Assembly: GCA_914767715.1 (NCBI GenBank)
Contig: OU612072.1
Coordinates: 1 to 64,000, forward strand
Reading direction: 5' to 3'
From: Membranipora membranacea
Lineage: Eukaryota; Bryozoa; Gymnolaemata; Cheilostomatida; Membraniporidae
DNA: 64,000 nt
The notes below the pieces were generated by a model. The model was not told the origin of the DNA, searched no databases, and saw only the letters and a list, made by a program, of their open reading frames with translations. Shown in pieces: positions 1 through 9,614 of the stretch; positions within the stretch are counted from its first letter, which is position 1; the number at the start of each line of letters is the position of its first letter. Made by a program: the position numbers and the translations under genes.

Positions 1-52
1 CCCTCCTATAGTGACGACCCCTCCTATAGTGAGGACCCCTCCTACAGTGTAA
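1..52. repeat. Edge of an 18-bp tandem repeat
   Basis: Three units beginning CCCTCCTATAGTGA start near positions 1, 19 and 37, with a few substitutions between them. The array probably continues left of the window. No gene is seen from 53 to about 430. Confidence 0.6.
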
Positions 53-429
53 CACACTAGCAGAGGTAGCAACCTCAGCGGATCCTCAATGAGTTTTTAT
101 ATACACAACACCCCTCTGAGCATCAGCTGAGGCTTCTATGTTTGTAGTGTGATGTCATAAAATTGTGGGGAGACAACCAACCATAGACTTAATATACCAC
201 CTAGACAGGCCAATAGCATTCAATAATGTCCCACTTAAATAGCACGACATGACGTAATTAGTTTGTGCTGTGAGTCATAGTTTGCTATATATCCATCAAT
301 GTAATAATGTGAAAAATCAAGGGATGCTGGGCATGATATCAGCCCCTGTCCAGCCCCTTATTATTCTATCACAACGAAAATTGGTGAGCGTATGTAAAAG
401 ACCTTTCCGCACGAGATGGTATCCATAAT

Positions 430-1765
430 TTGTCTCCAGAGCCGGAACTTTTTATGATAAGAGACAATCATTAGCCAATAAACATTGAAATAAACACAGC
501 CATTTACCCTCAGCACTTCCTTCACTACTATAAAAATGTAAAGAACACCTATAACACAAGATCACAAATATTTTTTGGATGAGCCAGATCTAAGCACCAG
601 CACCACCACCATCAAGGTTCTTGGAGTTTTTGAGTTTATCAATGTGATATCGGCGTCAGCAGTGAATGTCAATTAGAGTGATATTTGAAAAGTACAATTC
701 CTGTAATGATCATTATTATTCTTATTCAATAGTTAATAATTCCCATAAAAACTATTTCAGCTTCGATCTAGGTGGAGCCCTGCAGACATCTCCATACTTC
801 TCAAGATGGTGCAGCACATTCAATTCAACAGTGATTTCTGTGTAATGGACAATGTCTCCTTAAAGAGGGATTTCTTAGTCATTGCAGAGGGGATTGTTGC
901 TGCTCATTAATTAAAAAAACTTCTCTGGCTGTCTAAATAAAGGGTTCAGAAGCGTTATTTTGTGGCTCAGACTGGTTTCTATATTAATAGCCATTATTCA
1001 TACTAAACCTAAGCTCATACCAACAAAAATTTATTGCAGGCTGCGGAGGTTTGTGCTTGTGAGCAGCTATGATGCATATGAGCACGCAATTCTCGGCAGA
1101 GTCAAGCAATAATGCTGGTGATCGTTTGGCCGGCATTTATTTTCCAGTCTTGGAAATTATTAGAATCACTGCTTCCATCCTTTTTCTGTAGTTTTATCAT
1201 TACATATAGTTCCATTTTGTCAGATGATGACGTGTCCTGTTGTAATAACTACTTTTCCACACTGCTGTGTCTGTGAATAGGTCAAGGAAGCAATTGACAT
1301 TCACTGTTGATGCCGATATCTTATTGATAAACTCAAACCACATTACCGGCATCGGCAAAATTAAGTTTGGTCACAGTAAAGGCAATTAGATTTTGACTAC
1401 AGTACTGAAGTATAACAATTTTAAGTTATTGTCATATGCTCTAGATTCCTCATACGTACTCAGGAACAACAGCTATCTGTAGTTTGCATACTCAATTTAC
1501 AGCACAGATCTATTCTTCCTTGTGAAGCAACAATAAAATGGGCCATCCAATTTGAACTGACTGGTTGTGTGCAATTTTGAAGAAAAAAACGATGATGGTG
1601 GTGATAAGATCTGGCTCATCCAACAAAATATTTTTGATATTGGGTTATATGTATTCTTTACATTTTTATAGTAGTGATGGACTGATGGAAGTGCTGAGGA
1701 TAAATGGCTGTATTTATTTCAGTGTTTATTGGCCCATGATTGTATCTTATCATAAAAAAGTTCTG
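430..1765. repeat. Long imperfect inverted repeat (foldback-like)
   Basis: The left arm (about 430-665) matches the reverse complement of the right arm (about 1285-1765). Shared blocks include GGATGAGCCAGATCT (left) against its complement near 1610, CACTACTATAAAAATGTAAAG against its complement near 1655-1675, and GAGTTTATCAA near 632 against its complement near 1325. The arms carry substitutions and indels. The spacer of roughly 600 bp shows no coding signal. It could be a decayed foldback transposon or an inverted duplication of a dispersed repeat. Small open frames in the arms are judged meaningless. Confidence 0.6.
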
Positions 1766-1784
1766 GTTTCCCACGCTTTCAGAT

Positions 1785-1998
1785 CAGCCTGTGAAGAGCT
1801 AAGGAAGATGGTATAGTTTGCCGATCACAGATAGGTTTTGCTGAAACAAGGTAAAAAGGCAACTCATTACAGGGCTGGACACGATTGAAAAATGTGGTCT
1901 GTCTGGTAAATACAAAGCCTGGATGCCATTAATGCACTGTATGCCAGTTTGTTTACTCTTTCACTACCTATGAAATCGCTCGTGGTAGAGTACAAAGG
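1785..1998 (+). pseudogene. Fragment of an RLE-type non-LTR retrotransposon
   Basis: The plus strand here closely matches the coding strand of the minus-strand retroelement at 3230-5773, over residues about 376-422 and then 468-490 of that protein. The bases encoding about 45 residues in between are missing (join near 1925). Substitutions have also introduced a frame change. It is a decayed relative or deletion derivative on the opposite strand from the intact frame. Confidence 0.75.
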
Positions 1999-2079
1999 GT
2001 TAAGGGAGTGTGCTGCATGTCTAACCTTTTTTCGGATTTGGCCAAATTTTGTTTGGCAGCATACCAATTGGCCGCACTA

Positions 2080-2350
2080 CTTTTTGGGAATATTTTACTA
2101 GATTAAAAAACTTGAGATACTTGCAATACAGATAAGAATGGGAAATATCTAGGCCTGTATCTGTTGGTTTTAAAGTGGTAGGGCCAGGTGCTAGGTGGTA
2201 TTGGGACTCCCCAGAAACTCTTTTTGAGGCAAATGTGTTCTTTAGGCATTCTAGCCCTATTAGGGAAAAAAACTAACGAGCGATTGGCCACATGAATCTT
2301 TTAGTCACAATTGAATTACAGGGACATCAAATTCTATCTGATCCCTTCCG
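2080..2350. repeat. Dispersed repeat, copy 1
   Basis: The stretch holding AGGCATTCTAGCCC, an A-rich run and CGATTGGCCACA, followed by a shared ATCTGATCCC-type segment, resembles 8830-8960, which has AGGCATTCCAGCCC and AAATTGGCCACA in the same order and orientation. Two diverged copies of one unclassified interspersed repeat are likely. Confidence 0.45.
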
Positions 2351-3229
2351 TGTTTGAAACTTTGAATTGAAATTCAGTGAACTTATTGCAAAGGTTGGTT
2401 AATGGCTGTCAGCAAATTTGTGTAGTGATCGAAAATATCACAGATACAACATACAGTGGTGCGCGTACCACTGCACAACACACAGGTCTTCAGCTAGAAA
2501 CCATGAGTCAAACGCTGTTTCGAGGCCTTCTCTAGTACAACCTCCTCATGGCCGGCCCCAGCAGCATGAAGCCACCCCTGTGTGTTGCTGAGCATCTCAA
2601 TCAATCTCATCGATCCCTCAGTGCATTTTGTCAGTTTTGGTGGTTTGACATAATTGGTGTGTTTACGCTGTTGCGCAACCAGGGAGGCTGCCAACTCTTC
2701 ATTGTTTCAGTGCAACAATGTTCGCCCCATCACTCTCATGCTTATACTCTAAGCCAAACCAGTGCAGGGAGGTTTGCTTTCCATCAACTCATCGGCGCAA
2801 AGTCGCTATCGTCAAGGCACCCGCCCCTCGTGCCACTCGTTCGCTACTCAAATTCACCACATTGAGCATTGTACAACTCATACACAAGTCAGAGAGATGA
2901 CTTGTTTGCGCTACAGCCAGTGGGCTGACTGTGATTTCCTGTCTCGCTCTGCCTGCCTTTTATGCGAGGGCCAAGCTTTTAATCCTATGTTTGTAAAACC
3001 TTAGATCTAACTCAGACTCACTTTGATTTTCACTCTGCAGAGATTAAACTACTTTAATTTGAGTATTAAAGGCATAATCTTGCTTAGCCTTCTACCCCAA
3101 GCAATTTGCTTATCATCACTTAATCCCCTCATTCTAATCCTTACAAGGATTATAACAAAAGGAATTAAATGCTGGCCAACTCCACAAAACAAAGTGAGTG
3201 TGTTAAACCCCAGCTTACAAGTAATAGGA
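2351..3229. other. No gene recognised; includes DNA just 3' of the retroelement frame
   Basis: Several short overlapping open frames occur on both strands, but none resembles a known family. The part adjoining 3230 lies downstream of the minus-strand retroelement stop codon and may be its 3' untranslated region. No poly(A) tail or target-site duplication could be fixed. Confidence 0.3.
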
Positions 3230-5773
3230 TTACTTAGCTTTTGTCTTCACACAGTGCTGTTGCCATATCCATGCAGATGCGCTTTCTGCCTCATGTACTA
3301 TGCTTTTTGTGGCTTGTTTGAGTGCTCTTCCTGAAAGCCCAACTCTGGTCAGAAATTTGGTAGCTGATCTAGCCATGAATCCACGGCAGCCAACTTCCAC
3401 TGCGAACAATTCGCAATTCCAACCTTTGTCTTGGCATTGTGTGACCAGATCTTCGTATCTTGTCAGTTTTCTCTCATGCGCATATGAGAGATTTTCTTCC
3501 CAAGGCACCGTCAATTCCATCAGTATTAGTGCTTTTTCTTTGTCAGACCAAACAATTAAGTCTGGTCTTTGGTTCGTGATCACAATATGCTGTGGCATGC
3601 TGAGCTGCTCTGTGAGGTCGCATCTCACCTGCCATTCTCCGCTGTTCATCAATCCCTTTTTGCGCAAAATCTTTTCACGCGCTTCACCACCAGCATTAGC
3701 ATATTCACACTTCTCCGTGACATATTTACACAACACTTTCAGGACTTGATTATGCCTATACGTGTATCTTCCCAGGCTCTGTTGGCAATTCGACAGTATA
3801 TGTCGAAGTGTGCCCTTAGCCGAGCACTCGGCGCATTTCGAGTTCTCGGTCAAATTCCAGCGTTCCAGGTTTGCCGGGGTCGGTAGTTGATCATAAGCTG
3901 CACCAACCAGAAAGCTGATCCTTTGTGGCTCCATCGACCACAATTCTGTCCATTTGAGCTGACGCTGCTCAACAGACTCCCAACAAGTCCACCTGCCTTG
4001 TTGGGCTTGGCCTACAGCTTGTGTCTGGCGGCGCTCCTCTTCCATCTTGCGCACCTCATCAACTACCATCTCCCGTCTAACCTTTGGGCTTTCCTTTGAG
4101 AACCACCGGTTTGCTTCCCAGCCGATGCCATGACGTGCAGTTGTCACAGCACCCACAATCTCACTTATCTCCAGTCGAGATTTGGCATCTCTGACAGTCT
4201 CTGTGACAGACCATTTTTTACCAGTGTCAAGTGTTGGAGCACATTCCCTTATCACCTGGTCTGGTGACTCGTTCAACATCATATCCAGTCTCGCCTTTGA
4301 TGTTTTGTACTCTTCCACAAGCGATTTCATAGGTAGTGAAAGAGTAAACGAACTGGCATACAGTGCATTAGTGTTGAAGCTCCTTGGAACTCCAAGCCAC
4401 TTACGCATGTGCTTGTTAATCATTTGCTCCATTCTCTCAACTGGTGTTAGCGGAATATCATAAACTGTCAGAGGCCACAGAATTCGAGGCATGAGTGCAA
4501 AGTTGAGAATCCAGGCTTTGTATTTGCCAGACAGACCACATTTTTCAATCGCGTCCAGTCCTGTAATGAGTTGCTTTTTCACCTCGTTTCCGCGAAACCT
4601 GTCTGTGATCGGTAAACTATACCATCTTCCTAAGCTCTTCACAGGCTGCTCTGCAAGCGTGGGAATACGCTCTGTTCCTATGAAGTAGGTATTTGGTACA
4701 GGTTTGCCTTTACACAAAGACAGGGACCGGCTCTTGCTAGGTTTGAATCGCATCGCACATCTCTCTATCAACTCATGCAGTCTATCGATTGAAGCTACAA
4801 CCTGGGCCTTATCTGGTGATATTATTGTAATATCGTCCATAAAGGCCCTCATCGGCGGTAGTATCTGGTTATTCGCAACCTGGATCCCATTCACACTGCC
4901 TTGCGAATTCCGTATAACTATCTCCATCACCATAACGAATAGCAAAGGTGATATAGCACATCCCATAGGGATGCCTACTGCCAGCTCTTGCCAGCTCGTG
5001 GTAAAGTTCTTAGTAGTGAATCGCATTTTGAACTTTTTATAGTAGCGCTCAACCATAACCCTTAGCCTGTCGGGCACCCAGAAGTGTGATAGTGCGAGGT
5101 CAATTATGCTGTGCGGTACAGAACCATAGGCATTCGCCAAATCCAACCAGATTACCTCAAGGTTCGATTTTGCTTGTTTAGCAGACTTTATTGCTGACCA
5201 AATCATGCTCACATGCTCAAGACATCCAGGGAATCCTGGGATGCCTGCCTTCTGAACTGATGGATCAATGAATCCATTGTTCATAAGATAATCTGTGAGG
5301 CGTTTTGCCAGAACGCTGAAGAATATCTTGCCTTCTACATTTAGCAGTGATATTGGTCTAAACTGCCCTAGGTCCTCCGCCTTATCCTCTTTCGGTATAT
5401 ACACACCATTCGCACAACACCACTCATCTGGGATCTTGCCAGACTTCCAGATTTGGTTGAGCACTTTTGTCAAGATCTCCAGTATGCCTGGACATTTCTT
5501 GTATAGCTTATAACTGATGCCATTAATTCCTGGAGCACTTTTGGCACGTGCCTTGGTAACTACATGTGCAACTTCTCCAAGCTTGATATCACCCATCTCA
5601 AAACTGAAACCTGGAGATGTTGGACGTTTAAGCCCAGCAATATCAGTGTTCACCTCGCTCTTGTTACCGTACACTTTTGCCAAGTGTGCCTCAACTTCTG
5701 CCTGACTAGCCTTGAGCTCGCCGCTCTTACTCTGCTCAAACAACTTCTTGGCAAATCCGTATGGATTTTTCAT
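3230..5773 (-). CDS. Non-LTR retrotransposon polyprotein: reverse transcriptase, zinc knuckle and restriction-like endonuclease
   Basis: This is an uninterrupted frame of 847 codons. It would copy element RNA into a nicked chromosomal target (target-primed reverse transcription). Residues about 78-90 (SAPGINGISYKLYKK) and 138-145 (FRPISLLN) are early RT motifs. Motif A is WLDLANAYGSVPH, with the catalytic Asp near 211. PMGCAISPLLF (269-279) is motif B, and FMDD (311-314) is the catalytic box, with Phe replacing the usual Tyr. A thumb region follows. Near the C-terminus a CCHC knuckle (C647, C650, H658, C663) precedes RPD (736-738) and LMELTVPWEEN (751-761), the order seen in R2/NeSL-like elements whose restriction-like endonuclease is C-terminal. 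The Met at 5773 is the first in the open frame. No N-terminal DNA-binding or protease domain is visible, so the copy is probably 5'-truncated. The clade is uncertain. The absence of stops suggests recent insertion. Confidence 0.85.
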   Translation of the reverse strand: MKNPYGFAKKLFEQSKSGELKASQAEVEAHLAKVYGNKSEVNTDIAGLKRPTSPGFSFEMGDIKLGEVAHVVTKARAKSAPGINGISYKLYKKCPGILEILTKVLNQIWKSGKIPDEWCCANGVYIPKEDKAEDLGQFRPISLLNVEGKIFFSVLAKRLTDYLMNNGFIDPSVQKAGIPGFPGCLEHVSMIWSAIKSAKQAKSNLEVIWLDLANAYGSVPHSIIDLALSHFWVPDRLRVMVERYYKKFKMRFTTKNFTTSWQELAVGIPMGCAISPLLFVMVMEIVIRNSQGSVNGIQVANNQILPPMRAFMDDITIISPDKAQVVASIDRLHELIERCAMRFKPSKSRSLSLCKGKPVPNTYFIGTERIPTLAEQPVKSLGRWYSLPITDRFRGNEVKKQLITGLDAIEKCGLSGKYKAWILNFALMPRILWPLTVYDIPLTPVERMEQMINKHMRKWLGVPRSFNTNALYASSFTLSLPMKSLVEEYKTSKARLDMMLNESPDQVIRECAPTLDTGKKWSVTETVRDAKSRLEISEIVGAVTTARHGIGWEANRWFSKESPKVRREMVVDEVRKMEEERRQTQAVGQAQQGRWTCWESVEQRQLKWTELWSMEPQRISFLVGAAYDQLPTPANLERWNLTENSKCAECSAKGTLRHILSNCQQSLGRYTYRHNQVLKVLCKYVTEKCEYANAGGEAREKILRKKGLMNSGEWQVRCDLTEQLSMPQHIVITNQRPDLIVWSDKEKALILMELTVPWEENLSYAHERKLTRYEDLVTQCQDKGWNCELFAVEVGCRGFMARSATKFLTRVGLSGRALKQATKSIVHEAESASAWIWQQHCVKTKAK

Positions 5774-5777
5774 GAAA

Positions 5778-5814
5778 TCCTAGGAGGTAGGAGTGGGAGT
5801 CCTAGGAGGTAGGA
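5778..5814. repeat. Two 15-bp direct repeats before the retroelement frame
   Basis: TCCTAGGAGGTAGGA occurs at 5778-5792 and again at 5800-5814, separated by 7 bp. It lies immediately 5' of the minus-strand retroelement start codon. It could be a remnant of the element's 5' region or of the insertion junction. Confidence 0.6.
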
Positions 5815-6808
5815 ACCAGAGCTTGAATTAACTGCTTGCAGAGAAGTTGACTTAGTTGAGGATATAAAGTCAAGAAAATATGTGATTTTGGTAGTTTGTC
5901 AGTGAATAGGATAGTGAGAAGAGTTTTTGTGCAAGCAAGTTTTGTCGAAATTCTAATTTTAATGATCATCACAGAGCAACATGAACATTTCAAAGCAGAT
6001 AATATTATGATAGGACACCATGACCTTGTTGAATGTTGACAGTGAAACCTCACAAGGTCACTCAGTGACTTATATGAAAATAGGCTATGATTTGGTCTAG
6101 GAGTTATCAACCAGTGAATTCAATAGGCTATTATTCAGCACAGTATAAATTCATTTGCAGTTCGGAGTCACTGTTTGAATACACAATGGAAACTAGGATT
6201 AGATGTTTTGAGTTAGCACAGCAACATATCGGTTCTATGGACCTCCTATGTTCCCATCTATAGTTTGATAACACATATTATTTAGTTTGGGCGGGAGGTT
6301 ACTGAGCAACAGCGGTGTGATTGTGATTTGTTAATGGAAAATGGGGATAAAAAGTGGACAGTCGAATGCAAATATTTTACAAATTTCCTTGGGTAAGGTG
6401 TTTGGACTAGACTAGGGTGTGAGGGCCGTGTGTTATATCTGAGCCGCTGTATCTCACAACTAGGAGCAAAAAGCCAACACTTGAAACTGGATATTGACAA
6501 GTTAAAAGCAGGGCAATAATTATGAATTGTTTACCATCATACAAACAAATTAGTTGCACTTGAATATATACACATCATGGGGGGGGGGGGTTTGAACAAG
6601 AAAATGTAATAGGCAAATTAAATACAAGATACTTGTTTTGATCTAAGCAACAAGACATTTCACACAGTAATTACTATGCCCAGAATCATTTACAAACTCA
6701 AAAAATTCCATTTAAATATAAATCATGGTCGTAACACAAACTTTTAATAGGCAAATTTAATACTGTTTGCTTTATTTGGAATGGCATGACATTTTACATC
6801 AAAAACAT
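5815..6808. other. No gene recognised
   Basis: AT-rich sequence with only short open frames, none recognisable. A run of ten or more G lies at about 6578-6590. Confidence 0.4.
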
Positions 6809-6846
6809 CTAAACCTAAGATTTGTTTAAACAAATCTTAGGTTTAG
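6809..6846. repeat. 38-bp perfect palindrome
   Basis: The half-site CTAAACCTAAGATTTGTTT is followed directly by its exact reverse complement with no spacer. Pairing stops at once on both sides (T opposite T). It could extrude as a cruciform or be the fused termini of a small foldback element. Confidence 0.9.
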
Positions 6847-6984
6847 TAATTTTTGCAAACAAATCCTTGGCCCCTCTGCAAACAATTTAAAACATGTTAA
6901 ATAATTTAATATAATCTTTATTTCGAACCATTGGTATGGCCACCCTTACAGTTTTGGTACAAGAAATAAAACAAGGCAATGTTT

Positions 6985-7110
6985 TCAAGCCTTGCCCATA
7001 TCGGTGTGGAGGTATGTTTTGAGGCAGGCCAAAGTGCTGAAGAATAGCTCACATGTTTCGGATTTTAATTTGTTGATGAGCTCTGAACATTATAAAATAT
7101 AGAATTTCCC
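6985..7110. repeat. Dispersed repeat, related to 9265-9375
   Basis: AAGCCTTGCCC, GGTATGTTTTGAGGC, GTGCTGAAGAATAGCTCA and AGCTCTGAACATTATAA appear here in the same order as diverged counterparts at 9265-9375 (AAGCTTGGCCCAAGGTATG, GTGCTGAATAATGATAGC, AACTCTAAACCTTATAA). An unclassified interspersed repeat, present twice around the minus-strand sulfotransferase copy. Confidence 0.5.
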
Positions 7111-7437
7111 AATGAAAACGGTAGTTCCAGTATAATTGCTTCATGATCATACTAATATCACCTGGTAATGATAGACATAAATAGAGTCATTAGCATATTT
7201 GGGCTATTATGGCAAGTTTCCTTTCCTTAGTTTTCTTGCTTACCTACCCATGAATATACCCCCTTTTACTACAATAGAGCAACAATTGAACTTTTCTATG
7301 TGTGCTTCCTGATATATCTGTTGTGACCAAATACTGCAAAATTTCCTTTATGTCTTTTACTTTTGAACAAGATGTGAAAATATGTCTCAACGTTTTTCTG
7401 TTGTAAGGGTGCATTTGGCCGAACAATTTGGCCGAAA

Positions 7438-7690
7438 CGACTGGAGATAAGCAAGATTGTGGGTGCTGTGACAACTGCACGTCATGGCATCAGCTGGGAA
7501 GCAAACCGGTGGTTCTCAAAGGAAAGTCCAAAGGTTAGACAGGAGATGGTAGTTGATGAGGTGCGCAAGATGGAAGCTGTAAGCCAAAACCAATAAGGTA
7601 GGTGGTTGAGCAGCGTCAGCTCAAATGAACAGAAATGTGGTCGATGGAGCCACAAAGGATGAGCTTTCTGGTGCAGCTTATCATGACGCT
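7438..7690 (+). pseudogene. Fragment of an RLE-type non-LTR retrotransposon
   Basis: The plus strand matches the coding strand of the element at 3230-5773 over residues about 534-626 (region of EIVGAVTTARHGIGWEAN through MEPQRISFLVGAAY). Small deletions, in-frame stops and frameshifts make it non-functional. It lies just downstream (minus-strand sense) of exon 3 of the broken sulfotransferase copy, where exons 4 and 5 would be expected further on. Confidence 0.8.
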
Positions 7691-7770
7691 GTGCAATCCT
7701 CTGAGATTACAACCTCTAAGTGTGATTTGACCATAATACTGAGCTTCCATAGAGAAGTGGAAATAGTTAC

Positions 7771-7910
7771 CTGAACGGTGGCATGTAAGGCCAGTGTTTG
7801 CCTCTACAGAATACCTTCATATTATGTACGGCGTTGCCACCAGCACCAGAAAATCTGTCCAGCCAGACACTGACAAGTCTACTCCATGGGTTACGTATTA
7901 CTGTGAACTT
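7771..7910 (-). CDS. Sulfotransferase paralogue exon 3
   Basis: The acceptor TTCACAG is followed by KFTVIRNPWSRLVSVWLDRF and ends MPPF plus two bases before GTAAC. The length is 140 nt, the same as the partner exon. It contains the 3'-phosphate (PAPS) binding motif. Confidence 0.85.
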
Positions 7911-7949
7911 CTGTGAATGCAAATTGAGGTGAATGATCTATGAATGAGC

Positions 7950-8092
7950 AAAAATCCACCCCTTATATACAGCATCAGTGTCACCCAATCCACCCCTTAT
8001 ATACAGCATCAGTGTCACACAATCCACCCCTTATATACAGCATCAGTGTCACACAATCCACCCCTTATATACAGCATCAGTTTCACACAACT
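7950..8092. repeat. 34-bp tandem repeat, about four copies
   Basis: Units contain ATCCACCCCTTATATACAGC followed by ATCAGTGTCACACA. They are nearly identical, and the last ends TTTCACACAACTT. The array lies in intron 2 of the minus-strand sulfotransferase copy. Confidence 0.85.
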
Positions 8093-8337
8093 TTTAGAAT
8101 GCTGACTTTCTACAGAGAGGCCTCAATGGGACACATATATACTTACAACATACACTATCATATATATACATAAATCACACTCTACATCATGCGATATAGG
8201 CCTACACCGGTATAATGTATATATACAACTTAAAAAAAAGTAAGCAACAAAAGCTATACAACTATACAAGAACGCTAAAGCTAACAAAAGCTCACTGAAG
8301 CTTACAAACCTAAACGTGAACAATTTTAGATTCTTAC

Positions 8338-8518
8338 AGTCTTAGGGGAAGTAGTAAATGTCTTCTCTCCGAGCACCTTGTAGAAGTGTTTCCAAAATGT
8401 GAATCCAGCTTTATAAGTTGGGCAGTAGTGAAGGCCGCGTATTTTCATTGATTGTTCGCTAAAACCTTTTGGCTTCAGCCGCATCTTATAGAATTCACAT
8501 TGCAGCAAAGTATCACAT
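8338..8518 (-). CDS. Sulfotransferase paralogue exon 2
   Basis: The acceptor TTTTACAG is followed by A TGT GAT ACT, which completes the Arg codon split by intron 1. It encodes RCDTLLQCEF... through YKAGFTFWKHFYKVLGEK and ends AAGACT|GTAAGA in phase 0. It is far less similar to its partner exon than exon 1 is. Confidence 0.8.
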
Positions 8519-8624
8519 CTGTAAAACAATAGGGTAATAAACAGCATTGCTGATCATAGTCATTAACTGTCACACCCACAATAGATAGCCTAGATCAAGT
8601 TTAACCCATTTTGCTCGCATGGCA

Positions 8625-8687
8625 GTTGCCCCCCTCTACTGACACGCCGAAGGTAGAGGGGGCGGCGTGTCAGTAGAGGGGGGCAAC
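8625..8687. repeat. Perfect 24-bp-stem hairpin
   Basis: The left arm 8625-8648 (beginning GTTGCCCCCCTCTACTGACA) is the exact reverse complement of 8664-8687, with a 15-bp loop. GC-rich in an AT-rich setting. It could be a small foldback element inside the region between exons 2 and 1 of the minus-strand copy. Confidence 0.9.
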
Positions 8688-8829
8688 ATGGATCATGGTC
8701 TAGGATAGCCATCCTTATACTTGTTAGGGCTGTATCCATGGGTTATGAAGTGGTAGGGTGGGGTGTGTGCGGGAGGGGCGCTGTAGCGCTTTCCTGCCAG
8801 GGGGGTATGGGGGATCTCCCCCAGGAAAA

Positions 8830-8960
8830 TTTCACAAATCAGAGTCAGTTTTAAGGCATTCCAGCCCATTTTGAAAAAAAAATTGACGAGAAATTGGCCA
8901 CAGGGATCATAGGGTTACAGGGAAAGATATCATCTTATCCCCATTGTGATCAATACTTGG
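8830..8960. repeat. Dispersed repeat, copy 2
   Basis: Second diverged copy of the element at 2080-2350: AGGCATTCCAGCCC, an A-run, AAATTGGCCACA, a tract with GTTACAGGGA and then ATCTTATCCC, in the same order. Confidence 0.45.
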
Positions 8961-9264
8961 AATTTAAAAAATCGACAAACATATTATATAGGGTGTGAAA
9001 AAGGATGCATGCACAGATATATGATATAAGAAAAGAATAAGATATATGAAAAGAAATTAACTGCTTACATTGAAGCGGATTAACAGTCATTCATATTGTG
9101 ATATGTCAAGAGTTAAATTGTCCATGAATTAAAATTCTGATTTTATTGACCACCGCAGAGAAAGCTTCTGGGATGAGATGCCAAGAATTTGACAACATTG
9201 CACTTTTACAATCCCAATCTCCTTCTGCAACCAATAATTTATATAACATTCAGAGGCTGTTTGT

Positions 9265-9375
9265 TCAAGCTTGGCCCAAGGTATGTGTTAAGGCGGCCAT
9301 GGTGCTGAATAATGATAGCTCATGTGCTTCAGTTTTAGATGTATTGATTAACTCTAAACCTTATAACAAGCTGAA
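9265..9375. repeat. Dispersed repeat, related to 6985-7110
   Basis: Same block order as 6985-7110. A 92-codon open frame across this stretch is probably chance coding within the repeat, since the other copy does not preserve it. Confidence 0.45.
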
Positions 9376-9614
9376 ATTTGCCTTTTTAAACAGCTTCAAA
9401 CCACTTTATAATCCCTACATATAACACAAGATCACCAGTTATTAAAATAGGAAATACTCAATACTCAATGTGTATTTATAAAACTTATGGCAATTTTTGG
9501 ATTTTTTTCAAAATTGACCTCCCGAAAAAGTGGCTGGCCCACCCTACGAAGACACCCTGCAATCACCTTTTTTCTCGCTGTGGCATACTTTAATATATCA
9601 CCTTAAAATCTTAC

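Noticed and set aside
2494-4463. Plus-strand frames opposite the retroelement
   Set aside because: Most are shadows of the 847-codon minus-strand frame, which has clear catalytic motifs. Those left of 3230 are short and match no family.
9146-9424. 92-codon plus-strand open frame
   Set aside because: Overlaps a dispersed repeat whose other copy (6985-7110) does not preserve the frame.
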